A stretch of 64,000 nucleotides of DNA from the NCBI GenBank assembly GCA_963575745.1, contig CAUYUJ010020148.1, forward strand, positions 477,501-541,500, given 5' to 3'. The notes under the pieces are model-generated. The model searched no databases and was not told the origin of the DNA. It was given only the letters and a program-made list of their open reading frames with translations. The DNA is from Prorocentrum cordatum (Eukaryota > Sar > Dinophyceae > Prorocentrales > Prorocentraceae). Made by a program: the position numbers and the translations under genes. Shown one piece after another: positions 49,201 to 60,390 of the stretch (its first letter is position 1; every line of letters begins with the position of its first letter).

Positions 49201-51268
49201 TCTCCCGGAAAGGGTGTAGGCCCAGGGTTCTCTTTTATTAGGTTTACCTCCAGGTCTGACGGGAAGAGGGCCGGCGGATTTCTTCTGCGATAACTAACGA
49301 GTGGGAAGAGGGCCGGCGAATTAATATTTGAGGATGTCCCTAGCGAAACGCTTGTTTTTCAGAATTGGTTGAGGATGTCTCGAGCGAAACGCTTATTTTG
49401 TGTTATAGATTGTCCTCTCCTGGGGACTAGAATTTAGAGGATCTCTCAAGTGAAATGCTTGGTTTCACGTGCCAAGGTCTTGAGGATGTCTCGAGCGAGA
49501 CGCTTGGTTTCACGCATCCAGGTTGCCCAGGCAGAGGTCAAGCGCCAGGATTTGTTGAGGATATCTCGAGCGAGACGCTTGGTTTCACGCGTCCTCGTCG
49601 CCCAGGCGGATGTCTAGAATGAGGAGGTGTTGAGGAAGTCTCGATCGAGATGCTTGTTTGCACATGTCCAGTTCGCCCAGGCGGATGCCTAGCATGAGGA
49701 TGTGCTGAGAATGTCTCGAGAGATAAGCTTGTTTTCACGTGTCCAGGTCGCCCAGGCGGATGTCTAACATGAAGATGTGTTGAGGATGTCTCGAGCGAGA
49801 CGTTTGCTTTCACGTGTACAGGTCGCCCAGGCGGATGCCTAGAATGAGGAGGTGTTGAAAACGTCTCGAGCGAAACGCTTGTTTTCATGTGACCAGGTCA
49901 CCCAGGCGGACGTCTCACATGAAGATGTGTTGAGGATGTGGATGGCTCTCCCCTGCGTTCTGGAAGCAACGTCCACCAGTGCAGTTCTTGGACAGGGCTT
50001 ACCACAGCTATACCCAACGGCCACCGCCTGGGGCGCTTCCAGTGGACAAGGTGCTTCATGGTCCTGCGACGCAGGCTCGTCTCCAAGTGATTGAGGCTCG
50101 CGCCGCCGCCGACGCATGCGCATCGAAATTCAAGCTCCAGCGTGTCCTTACCTCCTCGCTCCGCGCCTCTCTTTTTCCTGATTCTTTTCACCTCACTGTT
50201 GAGAAGAGGCTTCAGACTTGGGAGGTCCCGCATCCGAGGGACCCGTGGCCTCCGCTGAGGTCCCTGCTGGAGCCTTTAGCCCCTTCCTGGCAGTCTGCGG
50301 TAGTGAAGACTCTCTGCGGGGGCTGGCTCACATCCGCGAGGCTGCACATCCCGTCGGGTGTCCGTGGCTGTCTTTTCGAGTGTGGTTGCGCTCACCAGCG
50401 TGACACTTTTCAGCACTATCTTCGATGCCCTGTTCTCTAGTCGCAGAGCGTTGCTGGCCTCGGTAGTGCGTTGGAGAATGTGGCGTCCAGGATCGGGCTG
50501 GATGGGACTCCGACGGCTGTGCAGGTGGAGTCGATTGTTCTGGCATATCATTGTTACAATTCCGTGCGCGTTCGATCTCGCCCAGCTGAGGCAGAGGTGA
50601 GCGCGTATCTCTTTCAGATTCGGCGGGCTGCGATGGCGCTCGTCGATGCTTCTCGTGCGCTTTAGGCTCTCGTTGAGACCCTTGTGGCGCCCATTGGTAC
50701 GAGCGGCGTGTCCACTTCGCCCAGGCGGATGTCTACCATGAGAATGTGTTGAGGATGCGTTGAGCGAAACGTTTGCTTTCACGTGTCCAGGTCGCTCAGG
50801 CGGATGTCTAGAATGAGGATTTTGACAGGATGTCTCGAGCGAAACGCTTGTCCCCAGCCAGTTCCGTAGCGCGTCCCCTCGGCACGTCCTACGGTGCGAC
50901 CCCATGGCACATCCCCTGGCACGTCGCCTGGCGCGTCCCTTGGGACGTTTCGCGGCGCGTCCTCCTGGCATGTCCCCCTGTCAATTAGCTCTGGGGCAGC
51001 TACTCTGTGTTCAGGCAGGTCGAGCTTAAGATCCAGATCAGTTCGGTCAGGATTCGGATGCAAAGGAAGACTCGATCCACGACGCTATAGAGCACAACCG
51101 CGGCATGGCACATCGCAATTCAGCACGGCGCAGCACAGCACAGCCGTCGACACGGTACATCAGGACCGATACAATCAGCATTGCACTTGCCCGTCACCCA
51201 TTCAGCTGTCCTTGAAAACGCTGCCATGCGTTACATTTCTATATTCCTTTCCGGGTTCGTGGGTCGGT

Positions 51269-51270
<2 letters not shown>
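49201..51270 (+). mobile_element. TT-flanked modular element, copy 7, with nested LINE piece
   Basis: Starts TCTCCCGGAAAGG after TT; ends CCGGGTTCGTGGGTCGG, where a CTA microsatellite replaces the last bases. The interior is eight or nine 60-75 bp units ('gcccaggcggatgtctagaa', 'tgaggatgtctcgagcgaga', 'cgcttg'), a LINE fragment at 49940-50690, then the TGGCACGTCCC block and one 190-bp module (50980-51190). Confidence 0.75.
49940..50690 (+). pseudogene. LINE C-terminal fragment (zinc-motif region)
   Basis: The frame 49979-50440 ends CLFECGCAHQRDTFQHYLRC, a C-x3-C...H...H-x4-C type motif found at the C-terminal end of many LINE reverse transcriptase proteins. After a stop the sequence goes on as AYHCYNSVRVRSRPAEAEVS. 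It is flanked on both sides by 'gcccaggcggatgtct' units of modular copy 7, so it is inserted in, or captured by, that element. Confidence 0.55.
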
Positions 51271-52340
<1,070 letters not shown>

Positions 52341-52379
52341 CTATGTTTTTCATTGCGTTTGAGGTCTGGGTTTGTGGGT

Positions 52380-52581
52380 TCCCTACTGGTGCGCGCCGCC
52401 AGCGAGCCCTCGCGCACCTGGCGGGCAGCGTGCTGCGGCTCACGGCGCGCGGGGCCCCGCACGCGGGGCGCACCGGCGCCGGCGACTGCGGCCCCGCTGC
52501 CGGCATCGGCCGCCGCCGCTCCCCCGAGGGCGCCGGCAGGCCCAGCGACGAGCAGGCTGCGGCGGCCGCGGTGCCCCTGGA
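52380..52581 (+). CDS. Putative internal exon, alanine/arginine-rich
   Basis: The best frame reads RALAHLAGSVLRLTARGAPH, AGRTGAGDCGPAAGIGRRRS, PEGAGRPSDEQAAAAAVPLD. Almost all codons end in G or C. The reading frame ends at CCCTGAGATC, the same border seen after exons at 773 and 46875. No domain is recognised. Extreme GC makes all six frames open, so confidence is limited. Confidence 0.35.
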
Positions 52582-52775
52582 CCCTGAGATCTTGATGGGC
52601 CTGTGTTCCACCGCCACCACCATAAGTAGGAGGGGGCGACGCCCTTCTCCTCCTCCTCCTCCTCCTCCTCCTCCTCTTCGTCCTCCTCCTCCTCCTCCTC
52701 CTCCTCCTCTTCGTCCTCCTCCTCCTCCTCCTCCTCCTCCTCCTCCTCCTCCTCCTCCTCCTCCTTCCCACCCAT
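52582..52775. mobile_element. Family P-type insertion with CTC microsatellite inside a family A left end
   Basis: CCCTGAGATCTTGATGG (52582) resembles a family A start; a second start, CACTGAGACCTTGGCG, follows at 52776. Between them lies 'ctgtgttccaccgccaccac', 'cataagtaggaggggg' and (CTC)n, like the left half of the fold-back at 15235. Confidence 0.5.
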
Positions 52776-52949
52776 CACTGAGACCTTGGCGTTGCAATTC
52801 GTTCACACTGGACGTTTGCGCCCTGCTTCGGACCGCGGGGCCCTCACAGATAGATCCGGCTCGAAAGGCGGCGTGGAAAGCTAGGGTCTGCGGTTCTGGT
52901 CGTGATTGTGCGCGATGCTTCATTCATTCTGCAACGTCGGATCTTATGG
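52776..52949 (+). mobile_element. Family A element, copy 3
   Basis: CTGAGACCTTGGCGTTGC to GCAACGTCGGATCTTATGGG. The interior 'cacagatagatccggctcga' and 'tggtcgtgattgtgcgcgat' match the family. Confidence 0.7.
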
Positions 52950-52984
52950 GATCGGCGGCGAGCCCCGGGGGGAAGTGAGAGGGG

Positions 52985-53125
52985 GCAAGCCTTCTCAGAA
53001 GGCGGCAGGGCTTCTCAGAGGCTCTCGCGCCTTCTGAGGAGCCGCCTGCGGAGAAGGCCCAGACAATTTCCCAGCAGGCTGGAGGCCTTCCGAGCCTTCT
53101 GAGAAGGCCCCCCCCCCTCTGCCTT
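52985..53125. repeat. Family E palindromes
   Basis: 'ccttctcagaaggcggcagg', 'cttctcagaggctctcgcgc', 'cttctgagaaggcccccc'. Confidence 0.6.
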
Positions 53126-53279
53126 CCCCCCTGGGCTCTGCCGCCGACCGGAGCTCAGAGGAAGAAGCGTGTTTTGCGTTGCGCCGGCGTTGATCCAGAG
53201 ATCGAGGAAGGGGTGCGGATGCCGCTATACCCGTCCCTCGTCCTGGCCCCGGCCTTCTGGGCCTCCCGAGTTGACTCCT

Positions 53280-53555
53280 CGCCGCCGCGGCCGGGCTCTT
53301 GAGCAGCGGCGCCGGCCCGTCTCCCCTGCCCCGTCAGGAGCCCTGTGGGGGCCCGACGGCGGTGGTGACCGCGCGGGGCGAGATCGCGTGGCAGGGCCCC
53401 GGCTACCACGGCCTCTGGAGCAGGGCGCCGAGGTGACGGCGGCGAGCGCCCGCGGCGGCGGGGCCCCGGCGGGCGCGGTGGGGGCGTCGGTCGAGGAGTG
53501 CGCCCGGGAGGCCTCAGACCCTGGAGGGCTCCTCTGGTGTGGGCGGCGGTGACAC
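53280..53555 (+). CDS. Putative exon(s), unknown protein
   Basis: One frame reads TAVVTARGEIAWQGPGYHGL, then WSRAPR and stops at 53434. The neighbouring frame continues EVTAASARGGGAPAGAVGAS, VEECAREASDPGG. Both look protein-like with G/C-ending codons, so an intron or frameshift may lie between them at about 53400-53440. It ends just before the left end of family A copy 4. No family is recognised. Confidence 0.35.
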
Positions 53556-54787
53556 GACCAGATCCAGGCGTCCCAGTTTTTCCCGGAACGGGCTTAGGCC
53601 CAGGGTTCTCTTTTAGTTGGTAGACCTGTCCCTGGTGCCAAGTTCGAGGAGGGCCGGCGAATTTCTTTTGCGATACATGACGAGGTCGAAGAGGGCCGGC
53701 AAGTTAAATTTGAGGATGTCCCGAGCGAATCGCTTGCTTGGCAGAACTTGTTGAGGATGTCTCGAGCAAGACGCCTGTTTTGTGTTCTAGATTGTCCTCT
53801 CCTGGGGAGCAGAATTCAGAGGATCTCTCAAGTGAAATGCTTGTTTTCACGTGCCCAGGTCTTTGGATGTCTCGAGCGAGACGCTTGGTTTCGCGCGTGC
53901 GTCCAGGTTGCCAAGGCAGATGTCTAGCATGAGGATCTGTTGAGGATGTCTCGAGCAGGACGCTTATTTGCACGCGTCCAGGTTGCCCAGGCGGATGTCT
54001 AGCGTGAGGACGTGTCGATCATGTCTTGAGCGAAACGCTTGTTTTCACGTGTCCAGGTCGCGCAGGCACAGCACAGCCCTCGGCACGGTACATCAAGATC
54101 GATACACTCAGCATTGCAACCTGGCACATTCCCTAGCACGTTCCGTGGGGCGTCCCTTGGCGAGTCCCCCTGGCACGTTGCGTGGCGCGTCCCCTGGCAC
54201 GTCCCGCGGCACGGCCATTGGCACGTTCCGTAGCGCGTCCCCTTGACACGTCCCGCGGTGCGTCCCCATGGCACGTCCCCTGGCACGTCGCCTGGCGTGT
54301 CCCTTGGGACGGTCCGTGGCGCGTCCTCCTGGCATCTCCCCCTGTCAATTAGCCGTGGGGCAGCTACTATGTACCCAGGCAGCTCGAGCTCTCGAGCTTA
54401 AGATCCAGATCAGTTCGGTCAGGACTCGGATACAAAAGAGGACTCGATCCACAAGGCTATAAAGCACAACCGCGGCATGGCACATCGCAATTCAGCACGG
54501 TGCAGCACAGCACAGCCCTCGGCACGGTACATCAAGATCGATACAATCAGCATTGCACTTGCCCGTCACCCATTCAGGTGTCTTTGAAGCGTTGGTATGC
54601 CATACATTACTATATTCCTTTCCGGGTTCATGGGTCGATCATGTTTCGAGCCGGGCGTTTCCGCCGTTTTGCGGGCCCGGGGACCCTCACATATCGATGC
54701 GGCTCGAAGAAAGACGCAGAAAGATGGGGCCCGGGGCCCCGGGCGTGATTTTTGACGATGTTGCAATTTTTTGGTCGGATCTCAGGG
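53556..54787 (+). mobile_element. Family A element, copy 4, split by modular copy 8
   Basis: The left piece 'cgaccagatccaggcgtccc' at 53555-53574 and the right piece 54644-54787 ('cgagccgggcgtttccgccg', 'ctcacatatcgatgcggctc', 'tggtcggatctcagggg') join into a normal family A copy. Confidence 0.65.
53579..54643 (+). mobile_element. TT-flanked modular element, copy 8
   Basis: TTTCCCGGAACGG at the left, GGTCGATCATG at the right, TT at 53577-53578 and 54644-54645. Like copy 7 it has 'gcccaggcggatgtctagc' units, then the TGGCACGTCCC block and one complete 190-bp module (54345-54560) plus a partial one (54063). Confidence 0.8.
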
Positions 54788-55059
54788 GATACCCGTGGCC
54801 AAAGTGGCGCTCCACCAGCTTGCAGACACTGGGTCCCTTGTCCCACTGGCTACTGATCCAGCGCCCTCACCGTACAGTCAACCCGCACAGCAAGGATGAG
54901 CAGCTTTCCAAGGTAACCCTTGCATCTTTTCCCTTCGGCCCATCCGTGGCCGCTTTCGCTGGCCGCGCCCCGCTCGCAAAGTGTCGACATGGCCTTCCAA
55001 TGCCCTTGTGTCCTTATCGTGCGTCCGTACTATGCGGGGATGATTGTAGGGGGGGCTGG
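54788..55059. other. No recognisable gene
   Basis: Mixed single-copy-looking sequence. No coding bias seen. Confidence 0.4.
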
Positions 55060-55175
55060 CTCGGGGGGGAATGCGATTCGTCGGCGAGGAACGGGGAACA
55101 AGAAACGGCGCAAGCATACACTTCCGGAGCTCCGCACGGATTTCTTGGATCGGCGCCAGGTCCCCCGGCCCGGGC
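55060..55175. repeat. Family G repeat, copy 3
   Basis: 'gattcgtcggcgaggaacgg', 'gaaacggcgcaagcatacac', 'ggagctccgcacggatttct'. Confidence 0.6.
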
Positions 55176-55324
55176 GGCGCCTCCGGCGCCTCCCCTGCGC
55201 GCTCCGCGCGCCGTGGAGGGGGGCCCAGCGCCAATCCAAGGAATTCCATGTTTTTCTTTTTCTTCGTCTTCTTCTTCGTCTTCTTCTCCTTCTGCTCCTT
55301 CTTGTCTTCTTCTCCGATGAGGGG

Positions 55325-55411
55325 GAGGCGGAGGAGGAGGAGGAGGGGGAGGAAGAGGAGGAGGAGGAGGAGGAGGAGGAGGAGGAGGAGGAGGAGGAGG
55401 AGGAGGAGGGA
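55325..55411 (+). repeat. GGA microsatellite
   Basis: (GGA)n, about 80 bp. A TCTTC-rich tract lies just upstream at 55250-55320. Confidence 0.9.
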
Positions 55412-55414
55412 GGG

Positions 55415-55585
55415 GGAGGTGAAACCACTGTGCAGGCACCGGGCCGCAGACGGGGCGCGCGCAGCAGTCCTGTGGGGCCGCGGCGCGGGGCCCTCCGGGC
55501 CAGAGGGCCCGCGGGGCCGGGGGGCGACCGCGGGGCGCGCGCCCGCAGTGCGGGCGCGCGCCGCGGTTCAGGCGATCGCAAACAG
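55415..55585 (+). CDS. Possible exon, very GC-rich
   Basis: The frame reads VKPLCRHRAADGARAAVLWG, RGAGPSGPEGPRGRGATAGR, APAVRARAAVQAIANRP. The GC level keeps every frame open, so it is only tentative. It ends at 'caggcgatcgcaaaca', a 16-base word repeated at 55998. Confidence 0.25.
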
Positions 55586-55589
55586 GCCC

Positions 55590-55651
55590 CGAGCCTACCC
55601 CCTCCCTCCCTCCCTCCCCCTCCCTCCCTCCCTCCCTCCCTCCCTTACCCT
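55590..55651 (+). repeat. CCCT microsatellite
   Basis: (CCCT)n. Confidence 0.9.
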
Positions 55652-55932
55652 CCAGCCCAGCCCAGCATGGCAAGACTGGAATGCCACGAGCCTACCCTCT
55701 CAGAGCCCCGAATCATCAGGGGTAACTCGGGTCAGGGCTAACTCGGGTTCCTTTCTCGGGAATCCAAACCCGAGTTACCCCGGACCCGAGTTATCCCGGA
55801 TAACTCGGGCGTCCAGAGCCCCGAATCATCAGGGGTAACTCGGGTCAGGGCTAACTCGGGTTCCTTTCTCGGGAATCCAAACCCGAGTTACCCCGGACCC
55901 AGCCCAGCATGGCAAGACTGGAATGCCACGGC
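55652..55932 (+). repeat. Nested direct duplication with CCCGAGTTA inverted repeats
   Basis: 'cagcccagcatggcaagact' plus 'ggaatgccacg' occurs at about 55660 and 55902. Between them a segment of about 95 bp ('gccccgaatcatcaggggta' ... 'ccaaacccgagttaccccgg') occurs twice, separated by a perfect CCCGAGTTATCCCGG-like palindromic stretch. Confidence 0.85.
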
Positions 55933-56021
55933 GCCGAGGCCGGCTTTGCTCGGTGTCTCAGTGGGGGGGAGCGTTATCGCGAGTCGTCGTAAAGACTCAG
56001 GCGATCGCAAACATCGATCAA

Positions 56022-56195
56022 GGGGGCGTGGATTAGCGATGGGTTCCGGTCCCACGGGAAATCGCGGGCTTCCGCCGCCGAGCGAGGCGGCACCGGCCGC
56101 ATTTTGGGGAGGGCACCTCCCCCGATGCACGGATTTGGCGGCCGCGCGCCAAATCCGAGGATCGCTAATCCATGTTTGCGCGCCCCCGAGCGGTG
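56022..56195. mobile_element. Family M fold-back element, copy 2 (intact)
   Basis: GGGGGCGTGGATTAGCGATG at the left, ATCGCTAATCCATGTTTGCG plus CGCCCCC at the right. The middle 'cattttggggagggcacctc' matches copy 1. Confidence 0.7.
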
Positions 56196-56261
56196 CTGGG
56201 GGCCCAGGGCCGCCCAGACACCCTCGAGCCGTGGACAAAAGCGCGCGCAGTGGGGTCCCCA

Positions 56262-56345
56262 GGTGGCTGTCCGCGATGCGATGGCGGCGGCCTGCGCGCT
56301 CCAGTTCGACCTCCCCGCGGACCCCGAAAGTGGCGCACCAGAAGT
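56262..56345 (+). CDS. Putative short exon, unknown protein
   Basis: After GGTCCCCAG the frame reads VAVRDAMAAACALQFDLPAD, then PESGAPE, with G/C-ending codons. The coding signal ends inside family N repeat sequence ('gaaagtggcgcaccagaagt'). Short, but the composition is convincing compared with the other frames. Confidence 0.4.
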
Positions 56346-56509
56346 CACCCCTGTCTAGAGTCACTCGTATGCGTGTGGCCGACTCCGGGGGGCGCCGCGG
56401 AGAAGGAGAAGGCTTTCTCAGAAGGCGGCGGAAGATCTCAGAAACCCTCCTGCCTTCTGAGCAGTTTTTTTCTGTCTTCGGGGAAGGCGCAGGAAACTTC
56501 TTGGGACGT
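56346..56509. repeat. Family N end and family E palindromes
   Basis: 'gtcactcgtatgcgtgtggc', then 'cttctcagaaggcggcgg' and 'gccttctgagcag'. Confidence 0.5.
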
Positions 56510-56830
56510 TTTGGATGCTTATTGGGCCTTCGCAGGGTCCTCTTAGGCCATCTTTAGACCCTCGTGGGGGCCTTTTGGATTATCTTAGGGCCATCGTCGA
56601 GGCTTCTCGGGCCGTCTTGAGCTGATGGAAGCCCGAAAAGGGGAGAATGCGACAATCAGTCAAAAACCCTGAGGGACAGCATTGAATTTGGCTTCGTCGG
56701 GCCCTGTTTGGGACTCTCTTGGGGCCCTCTTGAACATATCTTGGGACGTCTTGATGCCATACTCGGCCGCCATGGGGCCTTTTCGAGGCATCGTGGGCCA
56801 TCTTGGTTGCCTCGGTTGCCTGCCAAGGCC
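56510..56830 (+). repeat. Family F degenerate tandem repeat
   Basis: 'tcttgggacgttttggatgc', 'tcgtgggggccttttggatt', 'ttggggccctcttgaacata' and similar units. Confidence 0.6.
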
Positions 56831-57749
56831 GTCTTGGAAGCTCGGGGCGCGGACACACAGTTCTTCACGAAGGACCGTGGCCGCTGGAGCATGGACTCAT
56901 AGTTTTTACTAGGGATCGTGGCTTCGGGGGCAGGGGGTGTGCATGCGACTGTGCCGTGGTAGAGGGGGGAGGGGCTCCCTTATTAGGAAACAAAAGCTCT
57001 ACAGAGCAGCACCTGGCATTCCAACAAGGATCAGTGCGGCAGGATGCACGTTGGCGGATGGATTCGTTTTCTCACTTTGCCGTCCCAATGGCGTCCCCGG
57101 ATGATGCTGGGTGGAGACCCAGAAACAGAACCTGAAAATAATATCGCACGTGATTGCACATCCGGTGTCGATTCGTTGAGTTTTTTGGCCGCAGCATGAC
57201 CCCCCCACACGCACACACTTCGGGGCGGCGTCGTTTGGAGGAAGTATTAAGCGGGAGCCCCGTTTCTGCTTTCAGAAGGCGGTTGATGCAAGCAGAGCCA
57301 GTGGGTGCGCCCAGGGAGCTAAGCATGGAGCCGCGACTCCAGACCGGCCCAGACCCTTCGAAGACGATCCACTTACCCTCCAAGGCACCCGGTGGCCTGG
57401 CCGGACATGCTGTGCGGTGTTTTGTTCTGCGCCGCTGTGCGATGCCATGCTTTGCGTTGAAATTCTTTGTGATGCAATGCTTCACTACGAAATGCCACAC
57501 CATGCTATGACATTCTACGCTCTGCCGTGCTCTTCTACGCCATGTCATGCCGTGCTCTACGATGCATCGCGCACCCTCTCGCGATCATTGCCCTGCTCTA
57601 CATCCGACTGTGCGAATAAAGAGGAGATCTGCGCCACGGTAAGGGATGGGAGGGAGGGGTAGGACGTCGAATATGACGCACGCGCACGCGGAACCGAGTA
57701 CACATCGCGCGGGCTGTATGCCCACAGATGCGCGTCGGTGGCCCGGTCG
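56831..57749. other. No certain gene
   Basis: 57270-57400 is open on both strands (minus: IVFEGSGPVWSRGSMLSSLG) without clear bias. 57410-57560 is rich in ATGC-type words ('gcgatgccatgc', 'gatgcaatgc', 'cacgccatgtcatgccgtgc'). Confidence 0.35.
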
Positions 57750-57860
57750 CGGGCGTTCCAGGTTGCACGCCACCAATGGCCCAGAATCGGAGTCTGGCAC
57801 GATCCACGCGGCGTCAGAAGCCAGCGTCTGGGTCGTCACGGCACGAGCCTGTCGTAGTCT
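57750..57860 (+). repeat. Family T repeat, copy 2
   Basis: 'ggcccagaatcgg', 'gatccacgcggcgtcagaag' and 'cgtcacggcacgagcc' match 14800-14928. Confidence 0.5.
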
Positions 57861-57879
57861 TCGCTGGACGCACACGACG

Positions 57880-58135
57880 CCCATCGGCATGTTGGTTCCC
57901 ACTGCCGTTGGGCACTTCGATCCGATCGATCCGACTCGATACCAATTTCGGGCTGGCCCGGTCCGATTCGGTTCCGATGTTCCGACGATCCGGCGCGGCC
58001 CGATGCTCGCGTGGCCATGTTGTGCATCCTGGCGCAGCCGATCTGATTCGATCTCGACCCCGTGCCAGTGCGGCCCGATCCGAAGCAAGCTCCGATCCGA
58101 TCCGACTCTCGATCCGATGCTGGCCGATCCCGCCT
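57880..58135. repeat. Family R stretch (CCGATCCGAT words)
   Basis: 'gatccgatcgatccgactcg', 'cgatccgaagcaagctccga', 'tccgatccgactctcgatcc'. Confidence 0.55.
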
Positions 58136-58137
58136 CC

Positions 58138-58453
58138 CGCGGCGGGCCCCGGCGGGGCCAGGGCCTGCGCGCCGAGAAGAAGGCGGAGACCGAGGAGGCG
58201 AAGAAGAAGGACCCCGGGCCCGGAACAGACTCGGGGCGGACGACCGGGTGGTCGGGGGCAGCGATGGGGGGGGGTGCAGGCAGAGGGGGAACGCATCGAC
58301 TCCCCAATCGCCCCCGAGAAGAACGCGGAGGTCGAGGAGGCGAAGAAGAAGGACCGGGCCCGGACCAGACTCGGGGCGGACGACCCGGTGGTCGGGGGCA
58401 GCGATAGGGGGGGGTGTAGGCAGAGGGGGAACGCATCGATCCCCAATCGCCCA
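58138..58453 (+). repeat. 142-bp tandem duplication carrying an exon-like lysine/glutamate segment
   Basis: 'cgaggaggcgaagaagaagg' occurs at 58191 and 58333 with the following 110 bp also repeated. Unit 1 reads LRAEKKAETEEAKKKD; unit 2 reads PEKNAEVEEAKKKDRA. The encoded segment is a charged helix, possibly an exon (about 58138-58215), duplicated together with the neighbouring repeat. Confidence 0.7.
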
Positions 58454-58570
58454 TTGATCGCCGATAGGGGCCCGATAGCCCCATCTAGTCCAGGGACGTG
58501 AGTATTCACTATCAGGGGCCTATCGCCGATCTATCGGCGATGTATCGCTGACTCCAGGTCGATGTCCCCC
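58454..58570 (+). repeat. Family D repeat, copy 3
   Basis: 'gatcgccgataggggcccga', 'ggggcctatcgccgatctat' and 'cggcgatgtatcgctgactc'. Its left edge is included in the 142-bp duplication. Confidence 0.65.
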
Positions 58571-59214
58571 CCTATGCCAGTCCCCCCCATATCGTTGCTC
58601 TTCAGGTGGGGGGGGCACTGGAAGAGGGGCGGATCCCAGACATCCGGCGCAGCACTGAGCAAGGCGTAGCGGCCAGTCACTCTTGGCATCCGCAGACCAG
58701 ATTCGGGCCTCGGAGGCGCCAAGAGATTGTTGTTCATCCTCTGGCGCGTAACGGTCGTTACCCAGGCCCTCCCCCCCTTCCCCCCCCCTTCGGTAACGGC
58801 AGCGATCGCACGCGGGGGGGGGCCTGGACCCCCCACCCACGCGCTGGTGCTCGCGCGCGCGCCCCGGCGTGCCCTACCCCGCCCAAGCGTTACCGTTACC
58901 TGGGCCGCCCAGGTACGATAGATAACTCCAGACCTCTGGCGTCGTGACCTTGTCACAACGTGGAGCCCAACAGGTCTGGACTCAAGCAGCGGCGAAGCGT
59001 CCTGGCTTGCTTATAGGTCCACCAAATCATGTTCTAAGAGCCTTGTGTGGTCTGCACGAAACGTTCTTGGAACATTTCTGGCCGAGCCTGTTTACTTTTA
59101 ATGCATCGGGCTTCTGTTCTAAGAATACGTTGTTCTTGTTGTTGGAACATTTGTTGGTTCTGTGAACATGTCGTGTAGGCCTGTAGGACTGCAGGGACGC
59201 ACGGACCCTGCTCA
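58571..59214. other. No recognisable gene
   Basis: 58730-58930 has an imperfect inverted pair ('cgtaacggtcgttacccagg', 'ccgttacctgggccgcccag'). 59035-59165 has four 'ttcttggaacatttct'-like words. Nothing coding seen. Confidence 0.4.
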
Positions 59215-59340
59215 TTGGACTCCTCCTGGGGACCGGCTCTTCTTCATGTCGAGCCGTTTTTGTCGTCGGCCCCCGGCGCGGCGAGAGCCCCCAGGGGCAG
59301 GCAATGGTCGGAAACCTCCCGTCCTGATCTCTGTGACGCT
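59215..59340 (-). repeat. Family B dispersed repeat (inverted)
   Basis: 'ggggaccggctcttcttcat', 'gtcgagccgtttttgtcgtc', 'tggtcggaaacctcccgtcc'. Confidence 0.6.
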
Positions 59341-59414
59341 TTGGGGGGGCCTGGGGAGCTGAGTCGCTATACCTCCCCTGTCTCGTCCGACCCGGCAGAC
59401 ACTCACGAGTGGCG

Positions 59415-60154
59415 AGCATGCCCGTACACGCGCCCTCGCGGTCTGGACTCTGGGCGGATGCGCGGTCGCACGGATACGGTCCGTGCGGGGCATCCGCGAC
59501 AAAGACGCCGCGTGTCCGCGGGGACGCGGCCCAGGGGCCCAGCTCGCGAGGCCGCGGGTACGGATATTCAATAGGCTTACGCCATTCCGCCGACCCCAGA
59601 AGAGGCGTGGAATACACTGTATCGGCGTCGTGGGCTTTTTGGGCGTTATGTGGGGATTCGTGTGGGCGTCTTGGGAGCTGTTTGGGGGCATGGCGGAGCC
59701 TCTTGGAAGCAGTTTTGAAGCGTGTTGGGGGCCGCCTTGGGGCCTCTTTTGGGCCCGCGGGTCGACGGATACTGTTTCGCCCGCGAGACACCTCCAGCGC
59801 CGCAAGCAAACCCAGCACGGCAACCCGCGTTTGCGCACGGCCTCGGGGGGGTCTTGGGGCCTTGGAGGGGGGGGGTGTCGCTGCGAGAGGGCGGCCCGCG
59901 TCGAGCTGGTTGCCACCAGGCCAGGGGGGCGTGGCTTGAGAGCTCCAGTTGGGGGCGTGGAGCGCTCTTGGCCTGAGGCCGTGGGGCCTGCCACCTTTGC
60001 GCCTCCTTGGAGCGTTCCTGGGGCGCTCTGAGGGCTCCAGGGCCGCGCCCGGGAGTTCCGGCATCTCTGGCCCGAAACTGCGAGGGACCTGCCAGGACCT
60101 TGCCCGGGTACTTTTCGTCCAGGGACCCCCGTCGGGGGCAACGTAGGGGGGGCG
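59415..60154. repeat. Family H repeat, then family F tandem words
   Basis: 59415-59575: 'cgcacggatacggtccgtgc', 'ggggcatccgcgac', 'gcgaggccgcgggtacgg'. 59625-59760 and 59935-60040: 'cttgggagctgtttgggggc' and related family F units. Confidence 0.5.
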
Positions 60155-60390
60155 GCTCAGGGGGGAGTGCAACTCGTCGGCGAGGAACGAAACATGCCAT
60201 AAACCTAAACTTTCGGAGCTCCGCGCGGACCTCCGAGAAATCATGTTTAGGAAGTTTGTTGCTCCTCTCGGGGGCAAAAAGCATGCACGTATTCGCGGCC
60301 TCGCTGGCCCCCCTGGGCCGCGTTCCGCGGATACGCGGCGTTCTTTCTCGGATGCCCCGCGCTGAACGTACCTGCGCGATCGCGTATGCT
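60155..60390. repeat. Family G copy 4 and family H copy 3
   Basis: 'gcaactcgtcggcgaggaac', 'ggagctccgcgcggacctcc' (G); 'gttccgcggatacgcggcgt', 'gatgccccgcgctgaacgta' (H). Confidence 0.5.
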
